Below, piece by piece: positions 37,971 through 48,346 of a stretch of DNA of 64,000 bases. This DNA comes from Komagataella phaffii GS115 (taxonomy: Eukaryota > Ascomycota > Pichiomycetes > Pichiales > Pichiaceae). Below the pieces are notes generated by a model. It saw only the letters and a program-made list of their open reading frames with translations. It was not told the DNA's origin and did no database searches. Within the stretch, counting starts at the first letter, position 1, and each line of letters begins with the position of its first letter. Both the position numbers and the translations under genes were made by a program. The DNA lies in assembly GCF_000027005.1 (NCBI RefSeq), contig NC_012963.1, positions 496,001 through 560,000 on the forward strand. The letters are read 5' to 3'.

Positions 37971-40490
37971 ATGTCTCTCATTCAGGATGGCCAGCGCCGC
38001 CCTCTTAGTAGAGCTATCACGTCGGTTGGGTCAACTGTGGTTTCAGAAGGTCTCATACCACTGATAAACTCAAATTCTGTTTCGTTCCATAGAATTGTCC
38101 AAGATAACATCCAAGTGAAAGAACAGCTACAGCTCAATTATTCAAGTCCCGTGTTGGATGTGTTCTCAATTGGCGATCTTACTTTGGTTGTTACCAAGTC
38201 TCTAGTGACTCTTGTTGACACAAAGAAATCCAGCACGACTTTCGAGTTCGAAACACCTATAGAGACATTTGATTATTGGCATTGTTCCACCAACTATAAA
38301 GTTATCAGAGATATTCTAGAAGGCATTACCTCACAAAGCTCAGCCGATGTTCACCTGTTACTTTTGAGAAATTCAAATTCAATTTCTCTATTAGATTTGG
38401 TATCATTGAAGGTGACACATGAATTGCAACTCCAAATTAAAGATGCGATTATTGTTAAGGAGTCCCATATATTAGCTAGAACTTCCTCCCAATTGTACTT
38501 GCTCAACCTTAACACTAGTTTCAAGCACTTCATACACATCAATTTGAAGCCATCCAAAATATTCAGCCCAACTATTCACATGGTCTCAGTTAATGATGAG
38601 CATTTTCTCGTAAAAGTTAATGATCAGGTTTACATATTCCATTTTGCCAATAACAAAGTTAACTTACTCCACAAACTGAAAACAATACCCTCTACAAAGT
38701 TGCTCGTATGGTACACTCACTTATTAATACTCAATAATAGCACTATTCAGTGTTACGACATTTTTAATGGTTCTCTGGTCCAGGAAATAGATGCCTCATA
38801 TTTCATTTCTGCAACACTTTACAAAAACACACTAATCCTGTTCAGTAAGGAATTTTCCCTTTCGTTTCATTTAAAATCTCCGGACAGCCAACTTCAGGAA
38901 GCGCTGTCACAGTTGAATCACCACAACGAACATTCATTGCAAACAGCCATAAATCTCATTCTCAATTCTTCCATAGATGCCAGCTTCCAGTCAAAATTTG
39001 AATCTCTTCAGAAGTTAACCACTTGTCAAGGTCTGATTCAGTTGGATCAAGATATCCCTTCTGTAATTTCCAAGTTTATCGGCTTTTTTGTATCTCCACT
39101 AATAGTCATTCCAACAGTATTGTCCAAAGATAACCCCAAGTCTTTAGAGTATTTGATACCCTACCTCACAGATATCCATCGAAAATTAACGTTCCTTGAA
39201 AGAACTGGCCAATTGAATTTGGACAGTGATATTGTGCTCACTACTGATAATTTTCTGTCTATAGAGGACGAAGATATCCAATCGTTCCTCCCACCTGAAG
39301 CTCCAACTTTTGCAAAGAATGTCCAAGAACTGCTTACTCTCGTTGATGATACGCTGGTCGATGCTTATTTGGCGACAAACAACATGTACCTACTGGAATC
39401 GTTTTTAAGGCGACCGAATCATTGTACCATAGAAAAAGTTGAGAAGAGACTGGCAGGGAACACTGATACACTGGTGGAATTCTATTTCAACAAAGGATCT
39501 CATGCCAAGTCGATAGCTCTTATCCACAATAATAAGGAAAGATTGATACGATATCTCACAAAACTGGGCAACGACGAACTTTCAACTATACTTCACTGTT
39601 TCACCGACTATCTCTCTGACGAAGATTTTCCAAAAGTTTTTATGGTTGACAGCACTCAGTGTGATTCGTATGATTTTTTTAGAGTTTTAGATCTCTTAAA
39701 ATCTTCTAAGCCGCAGTTGGTAACCAAATACCTTGAGTATCTCATAGGGATGAAAAATTTAAAACCCAAAGATTCAGAAAAATTGCATACTATTCTAATC
39801 AGTAACTACATTTTAGACCTAAATGAGGAGAATTTTGAAAAAATCTACGAATTTGTTGCAGCCAATAAGTTTTACAATCCAAGTACTATTGTGTTGGAGA
39901 TAAAGTCACGACTTGACAAGAAACCAAGTTATCAATTGTTCAAGTTAGAAACACTACCCTTGGCAAAACTACAAGAACATGAAAAAGTTGTGGATATACT
40001 AATCTCCATAAAAGAGCCAGAAGAAGCAGTAGAGTATGTTCTTAAACTGCATGGACATCAAAATCTGATTCTCAAGCTTTTACGGATATTTCTGGAACAA
40101 GATTCTCAGACGCTGCTGCTACAATTATTAAACTCTACTAGTGGAGATACATCTCTATTTTTGGATGTCTTGGAGCTGCTTCCTGATGAATTCCCAATTC
40201 AAGAATTGAACAGGTTCATATCCACTCAATTGGTGAATCTAACGAATAAAGCCGAAGACACGACTTTGAAAATGAATTTGTTGACCAGCTTAAAGAATAA
40301 ATCGGAGTATACTCTTTGGCATGATGTTCTCACCAAACATGTAGTTGTCTCCAGGGAAACCAAATGTATCGTATGCCATAAGAACATAAAATTCTCGGTG
40401 GTGAATTACTACGTGCAGAATAACGATCTTATTCATTACGGATGTTCTAAACAGTATGAAAAAAATTTATCACTCCTGAACAGTATTTGA
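37971..40490 (+). CDS. VAM6: HOPS subunit Vam6/Vps39
   Basis: This is an 839-aa protein from the first ATG (37971; the frame opens upstream only at a TTG). It has an N-terminal CNH-like beta-propeller (about 25-310: LTLVVTKSLVTLVDTKKSS, SISLLDLVSLKVTHEL) and a helical clathrin-repeat-like solenoid (about 330-760). The C-terminus has the Vps39-type block VLELLPDEFPIQELNRFIS and a CIVCHKNIKF...HYGC zinc-like pair. Vam6/Vps39 links Ypt7/Rab7 to vacuole fusion in HOPS. The CORVET paralogue Vps3 shares this layout and cannot be excluded by eye. The last 44 bp overlap UTP21 on the opposite strand. Confidence 0.7.
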   Translation: MSLIQDGQRRPLSRAITSVGSTVVSEGLIPLINSNSVSFHRIVQDNIQVKEQLQLNYSSPVLDVFSIGDLTLVVTKSLVTLVDTKKSSTTFEFETPIETFDYWHCSTNYKVIRDILEGITSQSSADVHLLLLRNSNSISLLDLVSLKVTHELQLQIKDAIIVKESHILARTSSQLYLLNLNTSFKHFIHINLKPSKIFSPTIHMVSVNDEHFLVKVNDQVYIFHFANNKVNLLHKLKTIPSTKLLVWYTHLLILNNSTIQCYDIFNGSLVQEIDASYFISATLYKNTLILFSKEFSLSFHLKSPDSQLQEALSQLNHHNEHSLQTAINLILNSSIDASFQSKFESLQKLTTCQGLIQLDQDIPSVISKFIGFFVSPLIVIPTVLSKDNPKSLEYLIPYLTDIHRKLTFLERTGQLNLDSDIVLTTDNFLSIEDEDIQSFLPPEAPTFAKNVQELLTLVDDTLVDAYLATNNMYLLESFLRRPNHCTIEKVEKRLAGNTDTLVEFYFNKGSHAKSIALIHNNKERLIRYLTKLGNDELSTILHCFTDYLSDEDFPKVFMVDSTQCDSYDFFRVLDLLKSSKPQLVTKYLEYLIGMKNLKPKDSEKLHTILISNYILDLNEENFEKIYEFVAANKFYNPSTIVLEIKSRLDKKPSYQLFKLETLPLAKLQEHEKVVDILISIKEPEEAVEYVLKLHGHQNLILKLLRIFLEQDSQTLLLQLLNSTSGDTSLFLDVLELLPDEFPIQELNRFISTQLVNLTNKAEDTTLKMNLLTSLKNKSEYTLWHDVLTKHVVVSRETKCIVCHKNIKFSVVNYYVQNNDLIHYGCSKQYEKNLSLLNSI

Positions 40491-43260
40491 CCAAGCTATC
40501 CATATTGGCCTTTTTAGATTCGTTGATACTCTCCCAACCTCTCAGGGCAGTTTTCAGCTCCTCGTCAGAACTATCAAATATAATATCTCCGTGGCACTTC
40601 ATCAACATAGACATATAGGCTTGAATTAAGTCAAAATTATCATTATTCTCTAATCCTTGAGTCAGAGCTTCTATGAAGCACGATACCTCTTTAACTGATT
40701 CTGTGATGTCCAATGACCGAATTTCTAGATCGACTTGACTAGGGGATAAGCTGTGAACATACTTGAGGAACTCCGCGTATTCTTTGGTTTCCGAACTCAA
40801 TCTCAAATTCTTGGTAAATTCATTCTCAAAAGTCATTCTGTTATCACCTCTAAGGGAATTCAGTTGGGACTGTGCTTCAGTGCCCGATTCTTGAGTTGCA
40901 GTGCCATTAGGATCCAATTTACCTTCTGATTCAATTGCTCTGTCACCCACTTTTTCACCCTTTAACTCTAAAAAGAATGGAACATTCTCAGGTTTTTTTG
41001 GAGCTTCAGTTGGCTTATTTCTCTGTTTGATAACATCCAAATGCAACAGAGTGTTGAACTTTGAACGGGGACCGATACCAAGGGTCACCAGTTTTTCATT
41101 AATTTGGTCCACTGTATTATAGACACCAGTGATTTCATTATCATCAACGGTGTTCTCATCAAATGCACCTTCAATGATGGTGGTCTGTGTATCATTGGTC
41201 GTGTTGGGCAGCATGATTTTAGAGAACTCGCTTTCTTCAACGTGTCTACTAGATACAGCATGGAACATGGCTCTGTTGGTCCACAAAGCGATACCTACAC
41301 TATTGACATGAGTGGTTGCAAGTGTGTCTCCTGTGGGAGACATTTTCAAGGATGTCACTGTAGATGGCACAAAAATACCATCAATACAAGATCCAGTTGG
41401 AAGATCCCATGTCCTGATGGTGTTGTCTAAAGCAGAACTGATTATCCACCTGCCGTTTGGTGTAAAGTCCAATGCGGTGATTCTGTTTGTATGTCCAAGA
41501 AGAACACGAACAACTTTTTGGGTAACCGAGTCAACGACAACAATGGATAAATCGTCTAATACTAATGCCACCAGATCTGAGCTATGATGGTAAACTAATT
41601 GGGTAATTGGCGCATCAAGTTGCAGTTTTCCCAAATATTTTGATTCGTTAAAGTCATAAAAACCAACAATACCATCTAAGCCGCAACTTACCATTTTTCT
41701 GTTCATCGAATCAACAGCAACACCGGTAACTGCCTTCTTATGGAGACGGTAAAGTTTTCTTTGAATTCCACTCTGCATGTTGTAAACACCAATGCCACCA
41801 GAACTGGACCCAACAAATCCAAAGTTTCCACAAGCTGAAATGGCTACACTCTTCACTTGACCACCATCAGTAGTCGGCAAATCCCACCTTCCAAGTCTCC
41901 TATTGTAAGTGTCCCAAGTTCTAGCTATGGTCTCACCAGCATGTCCTGTGATGGTATTTTCCCAGTCACCCTCCTTGCTATTGGATTGTGCTAGACACAC
42001 AATCTCGGGCAGCTTATCTTTCATAGAGGGTATAACACCAATTCTTTTATTATTTGCGGATTTCTTTGGGGGTCTTTGGGACATTTCCTGAGCTTGAGCA
42101 TCTTTTCTTAGGGAGAACATCCACAGTGAACGGTCTTTTGATGCAGACAACATAAAATGAGAGTTTGGGTCTGCAAATTGAACTGTTGTGGGGGGAGCAG
42201 AATGTCCACCTCTAGATCTCAAATAATGCGGAGCAGGAACTATACTAGAGTTGGTAGTAGATAGATTAGGATCAAATGCGTATTCTTTCAACATGTTGTC
42301 TCCACCGTTTGTCACAAATATTGGTTGTCCGTTCAGAAAAGCCGCTTTTGATACACCTCCATGGTCTTCTTTATGAACAGTTTGAAGGATGTGTACTCTA
42401 GCTTTGTGCTCCAAGTCATAGAAGAAAAGGTCTCCATTGACAAAACTGGCTACAAAATGAGGAGCACCATCTGTCCTAAAAGATACAGATGTAACTTTGG
42501 AGATAATGCCTGTTCTAATCTTTCTGAATCTCTTTCCCTTTTTGATGTTATATAAAACAACCTGTCCATCGCTTGTACCAAAGGCTATCAAATCTAACAC
42601 TGGAACCGTTTCAATACTGGTGATGTTGAACTCATTGAAATCACTGGAAGTGAAAAGTAACTTTCCTGTTTTGATATTGAAAACCAATAAACTGTTGGTA
42701 GTAGCCACGACGATTTTGTTCAAATAAGTAGCCGGATGAACTATTCCAACTATTTTTCCCTGTAAAGAGTTTACACTCAATCTAGTGTAGAATTCAGTAG
42801 CATAAGAATCTTTGGAATCCTTCTTCTTAAATACAAATATTTCGTTGCTAGTAAAAGTGGTACAGATAACAAAGTCACCAAACACAAGAATCTGCTGAAT
42901 AAAATTTTCTGTTTCACAAGAAAGAACATGTTCTAGGATTCCTCGTCTATAAATACCAATTTTGTTATCCCATGCAGCATAAACGTAGTGGAAATGTGCC
43001 GCTAAGGCGTTGATTTTGGAAGGAGTTTGGGTGTTTGAAACAAACAGAAGATGCAGAGTGTTCGCATCGTAGATCTGGAAAGCCCTGTCCACACTGGTAA
43101 CAATGTAAAAGGTATGGCCCAAGGTACCTATGGCGAAAGGAATCTCATTGGAAACCTTTCCCAAGACACGAAAGGGAGAGAAAATCTTAGATGGCCGCAC
43201 AGCCTCAGCTTTCCTCTCCGATTTTCTTTTCTTCAATGATGAATTCACAGGTACAGGCAT
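40447..43260 (-). CDS. UTP21: SSU processome WD40 protein Utp21 (WDR36)
   Basis: This is a 937-aa tandem WD40 protein. The N-terminus contains KIFSPFRVLGKVSNEIPFAI, the well-conserved Utp21/WDR36 entry. Two propellers run to about 690 (KLYRLHKKAVTGVAVDSMNR, LLGHTNRITALDFTPNGRWI, RTWDLPTGSCIDG). The C-terminal Utp21 domain (about 700-937) includes NTLLHLDVIKQRNKP and a final helix set ending SLVKYCSGVINFFHTV. It works in 18S pre-rRNA maturation in the nucleolus. Upstream RRPE/PAC-like elements at 43345-43382 agree with ribosome-biogenesis regulation. Confidence 0.93.
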   Translation of the reverse strand: MPVPVNSSLKKRKSERKAEAVRPSKIFSPFRVLGKVSNEIPFAIGTLGHTFYIVTSVDRAFQIYDANTLHLLFVSNTQTPSKINALAAHFHYVYAAWDNKIGIYRRGILEHVLSCETENFIQQILVFGDFVICTTFTSNEIFVFKKKDSKDSYATEFYTRLSVNSLQGKIVGIVHPATYLNKIVVATTNSLLVFNIKTGKLLFTSSDFNEFNITSIETVPVLDLIAFGTSDGQVVLYNIKKGKRFRKIRTGIISKVTSVSFRTDGAPHFVASFVNGDLFFYDLEHKARVHILQTVHKEDHGGVSKAAFLNGQPIFVTNGGDNMLKEYAFDPNLSTTNSSIVPAPHYLRSRGGHSAPPTTVQFADPNSHFMLSASKDRSLWMFSLRKDAQAQEMSQRPPKKSANNKRIGVIPSMKDKLPEIVCLAQSNSKEGDWENTITGHAGETIARTWDTYNRRLGRWDLPTTDGGQVKSVAISACGNFGFVGSSSGGIGVYNMQSGIQRKLYRLHKKAVTGVAVDSMNRKMVSCGLDGIVGFYDFNESKYLGKLQLDAPITQLVYHHSSDLVALVLDDLSIVVVDSVTQKVVRVLLGHTNRITALDFTPNGRWIISSALDNTIRTWDLPTGSCIDGIFVPSTVTSLKMSPTGDTLATTHVNSVGIALWTNRAMFHAVSSRHVEESEFSKIMLPNTTNDTQTTIIEGAFDENTVDDNEITGVYNTVDQINEKLVTLGIGPRSKFNTLLHLDVIKQRNKPTEAPKKPENVPFFLELKGEKVGDRAIESEGKLDPNGTATQESGTEAQSQLNSLRGDNRMTFENEFTKNLRLSSETKEYAEFLKYVHSLSPSQVDLEIRSLDITESVKEVSCFIEALTQGLENNDNFDLIQAYMSMLMKCHGDIIFDSSDEELKTALRGWESINESKKANMDSLVKYCSGVINFFHTV

Positions 43261-43344
43261 TTTTAAAAGCTGTATGTCTTGTTAGTTTCTTACCAGTGAA
43301 GTTGAGAAGAGAAAAGTCAATATTTGTTAGCTACGGGTGCTACT

Positions 43345-43382
43345 AAAAAAAATTTGATTTTCCAATGCGGCTCAACGATGAG
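43345..43382 (-). promoter_or_regulatory. RRPE-like and PAC-like ribosome-biogenesis elements
   Basis: AAAAAAAATTTG (43345-43356) resembles the RRPE and CGATGAG (43376-43382) is the PAC core. Both lie 85-125 bp upstream of UTP21. In Saccharomyces these bind Stb3 and Dot6/Tod6; use here is inferred. Confidence 0.45.
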
Positions 43383-43538
43383 GAAAGAAGAATTATCCTC
43401 CTGTGAACGAGAATCTATTATCGTGCGGTACTCAATATCAAAAGAGTTCACCAACGTGGGGAGATCAAAAGGAGGCCAAAGCTTCTGAGATCTTCTGTCA
43501 CTCTTTTGTCAAAAAACGCTTGAAATTCAAATTTGTTA

Positions 43539-46500
43539 ATGGCCAACGACAGTTATTCAGGATCGCATTCTAAATCTGGATCAATGAGCTCTTTGGATTC
43601 ACAGGTCGATTTGGAGTGGAAGGATAATACAGTTGGCGAGAACCCTACCCCATTATCTAAGGAAGCTCTTGAGAGCCATAGGAAGGCTATGGCTTCGATT
43701 GCTCCGATTCTCGAGTCATTTACCCCAAAACGTTCTGTGGATGAGAACACTGTTTCCTCGAGCAGTCATAAATTGGAGAAAACTACTTCCAATGTAAGTT
43801 CTCTCAGTATTGGAGCCAACTTCAACGGGGCAGGCCCTAATGCTTCGAACTCTGCAACTGGTTCGCAATCTGGGACAACAACGGGCACACATACGCCTAA
43901 AAATAGGGCAGTCTCAGTTTCTGAAGTTAGTGGACCTGAGTTACCCAAGATCGGGAAGATCGGCGTTTGTGCAATGGATGCCAAAGTTCTCAGTAAACCA
44001 TGCAGACAGATTTTGAACAGATTGATTGCTAACGGAGAATTTGAAACTGTTATTTTTGGAGACAAGGTTATTTTGGATGAAAGTGTTGAAAACTGGCCTA
44101 CATGCGATTTTTTGATCAGCTTTTTCTCCACCGGTTTTCCCCTTGACAAAGCGATTGAATACGTAAAGCTCAGAAAACCCTATTTCATTAATAATTTAGT
44201 CATGCAGAAAGCACTGTGGGATAGAAGACTGGTGTTGGAACTTTTAAATACGTCTGGTGTTCCTAGTCCTGAACGCCTAGTGATTTCAAGAGATGGAGGA
44301 CCTATAGTGGACAAAGAACTGAAAGCGGAATTGGAAAAACACGGTGTTTGTGTCGAAGAGGTTAAAGAACCAAATTGGGAAATGATTGATGAGGACACAC
44401 TTTGCGTAGATGGAAAAGTTTTGAAGAAACCGTTTGTTGAGAAGCCCGTCGATGGTGAAGATCACAACGTCTACATCTATTATTCCAGTAAAAATGGGGG
44501 CGGTGGAAGAAGGCTTTTTCGTAAAATTGGCAACAAATCTTCTGAGTTTGATAAGGATTTAACCATGATTAGGACTAAAGGTTCTTACATATACGAAAAG
44601 TTCATGGATACCGATCACTTTGAGGACGTCAAAGCCTACACCGTGGGCCCTAATTTCTGTCACGCTGAGACTAGAAAGTCACCTGTTGTTGATGGAATTG
44701 TCAGAAGAAACACACATGGTAAGGAAATAAGATTCATTACTAACTTATCAACCGAGGAAAAGCTAATGGCAAGCAAGGTCTGCACTGCTTTTGATCAAAC
44801 CATTTGTGGATTTGACCTGTTACGAGTGAGTGGTAAATCTTATGTCATTGACGTCAACGGATTCTCATTCGTCAAGGATAACGATGCTTATTACGATTCT
44901 TGCTCAAGTATCTTGAGAGAACTGTTCTTGAAAGAGAAGACCAGAAGAGATTCGCTGAAAGTTCGTCTTCCTTTCCCGGTTGTGCAAGAGGAAAAAACCC
45001 AAAAGTGGGTCTTTAAGGGTATTGTATCAGTTATCAGACACGCTGATAGAACCCCTAAACAAAAGTTCAAGTACTCTTTCAGATCTCCCCTGTTTGTGTC
45101 CTTGTTGAAGGGCCACAAGGAAGAGATAATTATTAGGCAGGTCGAAGACCTCAAGATCGTTCATGAAACAGTCTTGGTTGCCCAACGTGAAAAGGCCGAA
45201 GATCCTGCAAAGCTTGCACAGCTAGCCGGGGCATTAGAGAAGAAAATGACTTTTCCCGGTACCAAGGTTCAATTGAAACCCTCGTTAGATGCAGATAATA
45301 ACGTGGAGAAAGTTCAGTTGATCATTAAATGGGGTGGTGAACCAACTCATTCTGCTCAATATCAGGCTACTGACGTCGGTGAACAGCTAAGACAAGATGT
45401 TCGTCTTTTGAATAAAGATTGCTTGAAGAACGTGAAAGTTTTTACATCTTCTGAAAGAAGAGTTGTTGCCTCTGCCAAATTGTTTTCTTCCTCTTTCCTT
45501 GGTGAACAAGAGCTACCTGATGATTATTTGGAGGTTCGTAAAGATTTACTAGATGATTCAAACGCAGCCAAAGACTTGATGGATAAGGTGAAGAAGAAAT
45601 TGAAACCTTTGTTAAGACAAGGAAAGGATGCTCCTCCTCAGTTTGCATGGCCACCAAAGATGCCCGAACCATTCGTTGTCATCAAACGTGTTGTTGAATT
45701 GATGAACTATCATCATAAGCTGATGGAGCACAATTTTGCTACTAAAGATGTTGCAAAACTGCAAACAAGATGGTGTTGTGGGGAAGATGCATTCTTGTTT
45801 AAGGAAAGATGGGACAAGTTATTTCAGGAGTTCATATCCGTGGAGAAAGTACACCCTTCAAAGATAAGTGAATTGTATGATACTATGAAATACGATGCGC
45901 TACATAATAGAAGTTTCTTGCAAGAAATATTTTTACCTGATGATGCAGTCCATGAAGTTGATCTTGAACAATCACCATGCCTGGTTAGAGAATATCCAAT
46001 CAACATACTTGCCATGAACAATTTCCGGATCACAGATAGTTCATCCTTGGACACTAGTAATTCTCCAAATACTGTGGGATCAATCGGATGGATTCTTGAA
46101 AGTGACAAGCATAGCAAGTCCAAGGTTTCTGGCAGCTCTCCGGGTTCTCCATTTGATGACCCTAAATTTGCTATGCTGCGAGAGTTATACCGTCTAGCTA
46201 AAGTGCTCTTTGACTTTATCTGCCCTCAAGAGTACGGAATTGAGGATAACGAGAAATTGGATATTGGCCTTTTGACATCATTGCCACTTGCCAAACAAAT
46301 TTTGTCCGACATTTCAGAAATGCGAGATTCAGGAACGGCAGGAAGTGTAATCTACTTCACTAAGGAAAGTCATATCTACACCTTGTTGAACGTAATTTAC
46401 GAATCTCAGTTGCCAATGAAGATAGCCAGAAACGCTCTCCCCGAATTAGATTACCTTTCTCAAATTGTATTCGAACTGTACGAAAGTGAGGATAAGGACG

Positions 46501-46739
46501 GTAACAAGAAACACGCCATCAGATTATCGTTGTCTCCTGGGTGTCACACTCAGGATCCTTTGGATGTTCAACTGGACGCCAAACATTACATTAGTTGCAT
46601 TAGAAGAATATCTCTGACAAGACATTTGGATATGGACTTGGTTACTCAAAGATTAAAGAGTAGATTCTCTAGAGTTAGACTACCCAAGAGATTTACACCT
46701 GTGAATATCTCCAGTCCACTGACAGTTGCTCGGAGCTGA
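43539..46739 (+). CDS. VIP1: Inositol hexakisphosphate/diphosphoinositol kinase Vip1 (PPIP5K, Asp1)
   Basis: This is a 1066-aa bifunctional enzyme from the ATG at 43539 (the frame opens at an upstream TTG). After a Ser-rich disordered leader comes an ATP-grasp kinase domain (about 145-490: KIGVCAMDAKVLSKPCRQIL, PEDHNVYIYY-like GEDHNVYIYYSSKNGGGGRR, DVNGFSFVKDNDAYY). A histidine-acid-phosphatase-like domain (about 495-1030) follows, with RHADRTPKQK (R500, H501). It makes 1-InsP7/InsP8, controlling phosphate signalling, the actin/microtubule cytoskeleton and polarised growth. Length is close to yeast Vip1 (1146 aa). Confidence 0.95.
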   Translation: MANDSYSGSHSKSGSMSSLDSQVDLEWKDNTVGENPTPLSKEALESHRKAMASIAPILESFTPKRSVDENTVSSSSHKLEKTTSNVSSLSIGANFNGAGPNASNSATGSQSGTTTGTHTPKNRAVSVSEVSGPELPKIGKIGVCAMDAKVLSKPCRQILNRLIANGEFETVIFGDKVILDESVENWPTCDFLISFFSTGFPLDKAIEYVKLRKPYFINNLVMQKALWDRRLVLELLNTSGVPSPERLVISRDGGPIVDKELKAELEKHGVCVEEVKEPNWEMIDEDTLCVDGKVLKKPFVEKPVDGEDHNVYIYYSSKNGGGGRRLFRKIGNKSSEFDKDLTMIRTKGSYIYEKFMDTDHFEDVKAYTVGPNFCHAETRKSPVVDGIVRRNTHGKEIRFITNLSTEEKLMASKVCTAFDQTICGFDLLRVSGKSYVIDVNGFSFVKDNDAYYDSCSSILRELFLKEKTRRDSLKVRLPFPVVQEEKTQKWVFKGIVSVIRHADRTPKQKFKYSFRSPLFVSLLKGHKEEIIIRQVEDLKIVHETVLVAQREKAEDPAKLAQLAGALEKKMTFPGTKVQLKPSLDADNNVEKVQLIIKWGGEPTHSAQYQATDVGEQLRQDVRLLNKDCLKNVKVFTSSERRVVASAKLFSSSFLGEQELPDDYLEVRKDLLDDSNAAKDLMDKVKKKLKPLLRQGKDAPPQFAWPPKMPEPFVVIKRVVELMNYHHKLMEHNFATKDVAKLQTRWCCGEDAFLFKERWDKLFQEFISVEKVHPSKISELYDTMKYDALHNRSFLQEIFLPDDAVHEVDLEQSPCLVREYPINILAMNNFRITDSSSLDTSNSPNTVGSIGWILESDKHSKSKVSGSSPGSPFDDPKFAMLRELYRLAKVLFDFICPQEYGIEDNEKLDIGLLTSLPLAKQILSDISEMRDSGTAGSVIYFTKESHIYTLLNVIYESQLPMKIARNALPELDYLSQIVFELYESEDKDGNKKHAIRLSLSPGCHTQDPLDVQLDAKHYISCIRRISLTRHLDMDLVTQRLKSRFSRVRLPKRFTPVNISSPLTVARS

Positions 46740-46793
46740 TAACTTACTTCGAAATTTATATTCTTATGTATGAACATTATTGAATTGGCTAAC

Positions 46794-48071
46794 TCAAGCA
46801 AAAGAAGACAAATTATCAAACAAAACAGAAATACTCTCACCAAAATGATCTCTTCTGATACACTCTGCAAAAATTGTCGAAACATCGATATAGACCAGTT
46901 TCTTGCAGGCTTCTCTCTTTTTGATGTCTATAGGGTAGGTATTAGTAACAATAATTTTGTCGATGTAGGCACAGTCGTTGAGAATTTCCAAACAGTTATC
47001 GGAGAAGATACCATGAGTGGCCACCAAATAACAGGAATTAGCCCCACAATTAAGCCTTAAATGTTCCGCAGCTGCAATGAAGGAGTTAGGTTTGTCAATC
47101 ATATCATCGACAATGATTGCCGGTCTATTTTGAACGTCACCCACTAAGGTGATCAATTTCTCTTGGGCAATAGCCTCGGGTTCGTCATCATCGTCAGAAT
47201 TGTCAGCATCGTAAGATCCTCCAAGGGCATATTGATCGAAATGGGCAGTACCATTGGCTATAGAATTAACCGATTCCATCCCTGGCTTGGCTGCCTCATC
47301 AGCAGACTGATACGCGTCATCAACAACGTGACCTTGGACCACTCTTGCGGTTTGAGATTCTCCAGAGAGAATGATATTTTCCTCTTCGGCGTCTTCGTTG
47401 TTGTGGTTGAGCTTAAGAGTGGAAACTTTCTTCTGTATCTTCTTCTTTTTTTTCTTATCTTCGAATCCATCTTTAGCTCTCCTTCTATCAGTATGGATCA
47501 TTGCGAAGTTAATTTTTAAAGAATCCGCCAATGCAGTGACTCGTTTCGTTCCACCTGGGTTCTTTGAAACCACGACAGCGTCCTTGTAGTCAGGCACGTT
47601 ATGTCTAATCCATTTAGCTAAGGTTGGCCCTCCAAATAGGTTATCCACTGGCTTGGAGAAAAAACCTTGCATTTGTGAAGCATGAAGATCCATAGACACC
47701 ACATGATCAGCACCGGCCATGATCAGCAAGTTAGCAAGCATTCTTGCTGTTATGGCTCCTCTGTGTTTTTTCATTTTGGATTGTTTGGAGTAAGGGAATT
47801 GTGGAATCACAGCCGTAATGTTGGCAGCCGAGCCACCTTTGCAAGCAGAGATCAGAATCAACAGCTCCATGATGTCATCATTTATGTTTGGACTTCCACT
47901 TTGAATTATATACACGTCCTCGTCTCTGACGGACACTCCAATTTGGACACTTGTTTCACCGTTTGCAAACTTCTTCAATGTGACTGGGGCGGGTTCCATA
48001 CCAAGTCTCTCACACACCAGTTTTCCCAACTCAGGATGAGAGTTACCCACAAATACTTTACATTTTCTCAT
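46794..48071 (-). CDS. PRS1: Ribose-phosphate pyrophosphokinase Prs1
   Basis: This is a 425-aa PRPP synthetase subunit starting MRKCKVFVGNSHPELGKLVC. It has the conserved loops SKNPGGTKRVTALADSL and IIVDDMIDKPNSFI (PRPP-binding loop). The usual enzyme is about 320 aa; here a charged insert of about 105 residues (about 203-305, KKKKKKIQKK to NSDDDDEPE) separates the two lobes. That insert is the non-homologous region known only in the fungal Prs1-type subunit, which in S. cerevisiae links PRPP supply to cell-wall-integrity signalling. The enzyme makes PRPP for purine, pyrimidine, His and Trp synthesis. Confidence 0.95.
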   Translation of the reverse strand: MRKCKVFVGNSHPELGKLVCERLGMEPAPVTLKKFANGETSVQIGVSVRDEDVYIIQSGSPNINDDIMELLILISACKGGSAANITAVIPQFPYSKQSKMKKHRGAITARMLANLLIMAGADHVVSMDLHASQMQGFFSKPVDNLFGGPTLAKWIRHNVPDYKDAVVVSKNPGGTKRVTALADSLKINFAMIHTDRRRAKDGFEDKKKKKKIQKKVSTLKLNHNNEDAEEENIILSGESQTARVVQGHVVDDAYQSADEAAKPGMESVNSIANGTAHFDQYALGGSYDADNSDDDDEPEAIAQEKLITLVGDVQNRPAIIVDDMIDKPNSFIAAAEHLRLNCGANSCYLVATHGIFSDNCLEILNDCAYIDKIIVTNTYPIDIKKREACKKLVYIDVSTIFAECIRRDHFGESISVLFDNLSSFA

Positions 48072-48280
48072 TTCTTGGGTGGTTCTTGGATGATATCTAG
48101 TTGATGAAGGCAGCTTGATTGTATTGACGGGAATGCTATCACCTTTTCAGAGAGATAGCAAGGAGAAGCGTTCTGGCACTGACTGACGTACTTGTTTCTG
48201 AAGGAAAAGTTATATAATTTTTTCCTGCACTTTCATTCTGCAAATTCTGGTTGGTTCACGCTGTTATCTCATCTCCCGAC

Positions 48281-48293
48281 AAAAAAAAAAAAA
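48281..48293. repeat. A13 homopolymer in the PRS1/BER1 divergent promoter
   Basis: Thirteen consecutive A, about 55 bp before the BER1-like ATG. This is a typical nucleosome-excluding poly(dA:dT) tract. Confidence 0.7.
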
Positions 48294-48346
48294 CTCGCCG
48301 GGGTATTTCGCAGGAGAATTGATAGATAGCAGAATTGAGCTTGGTC

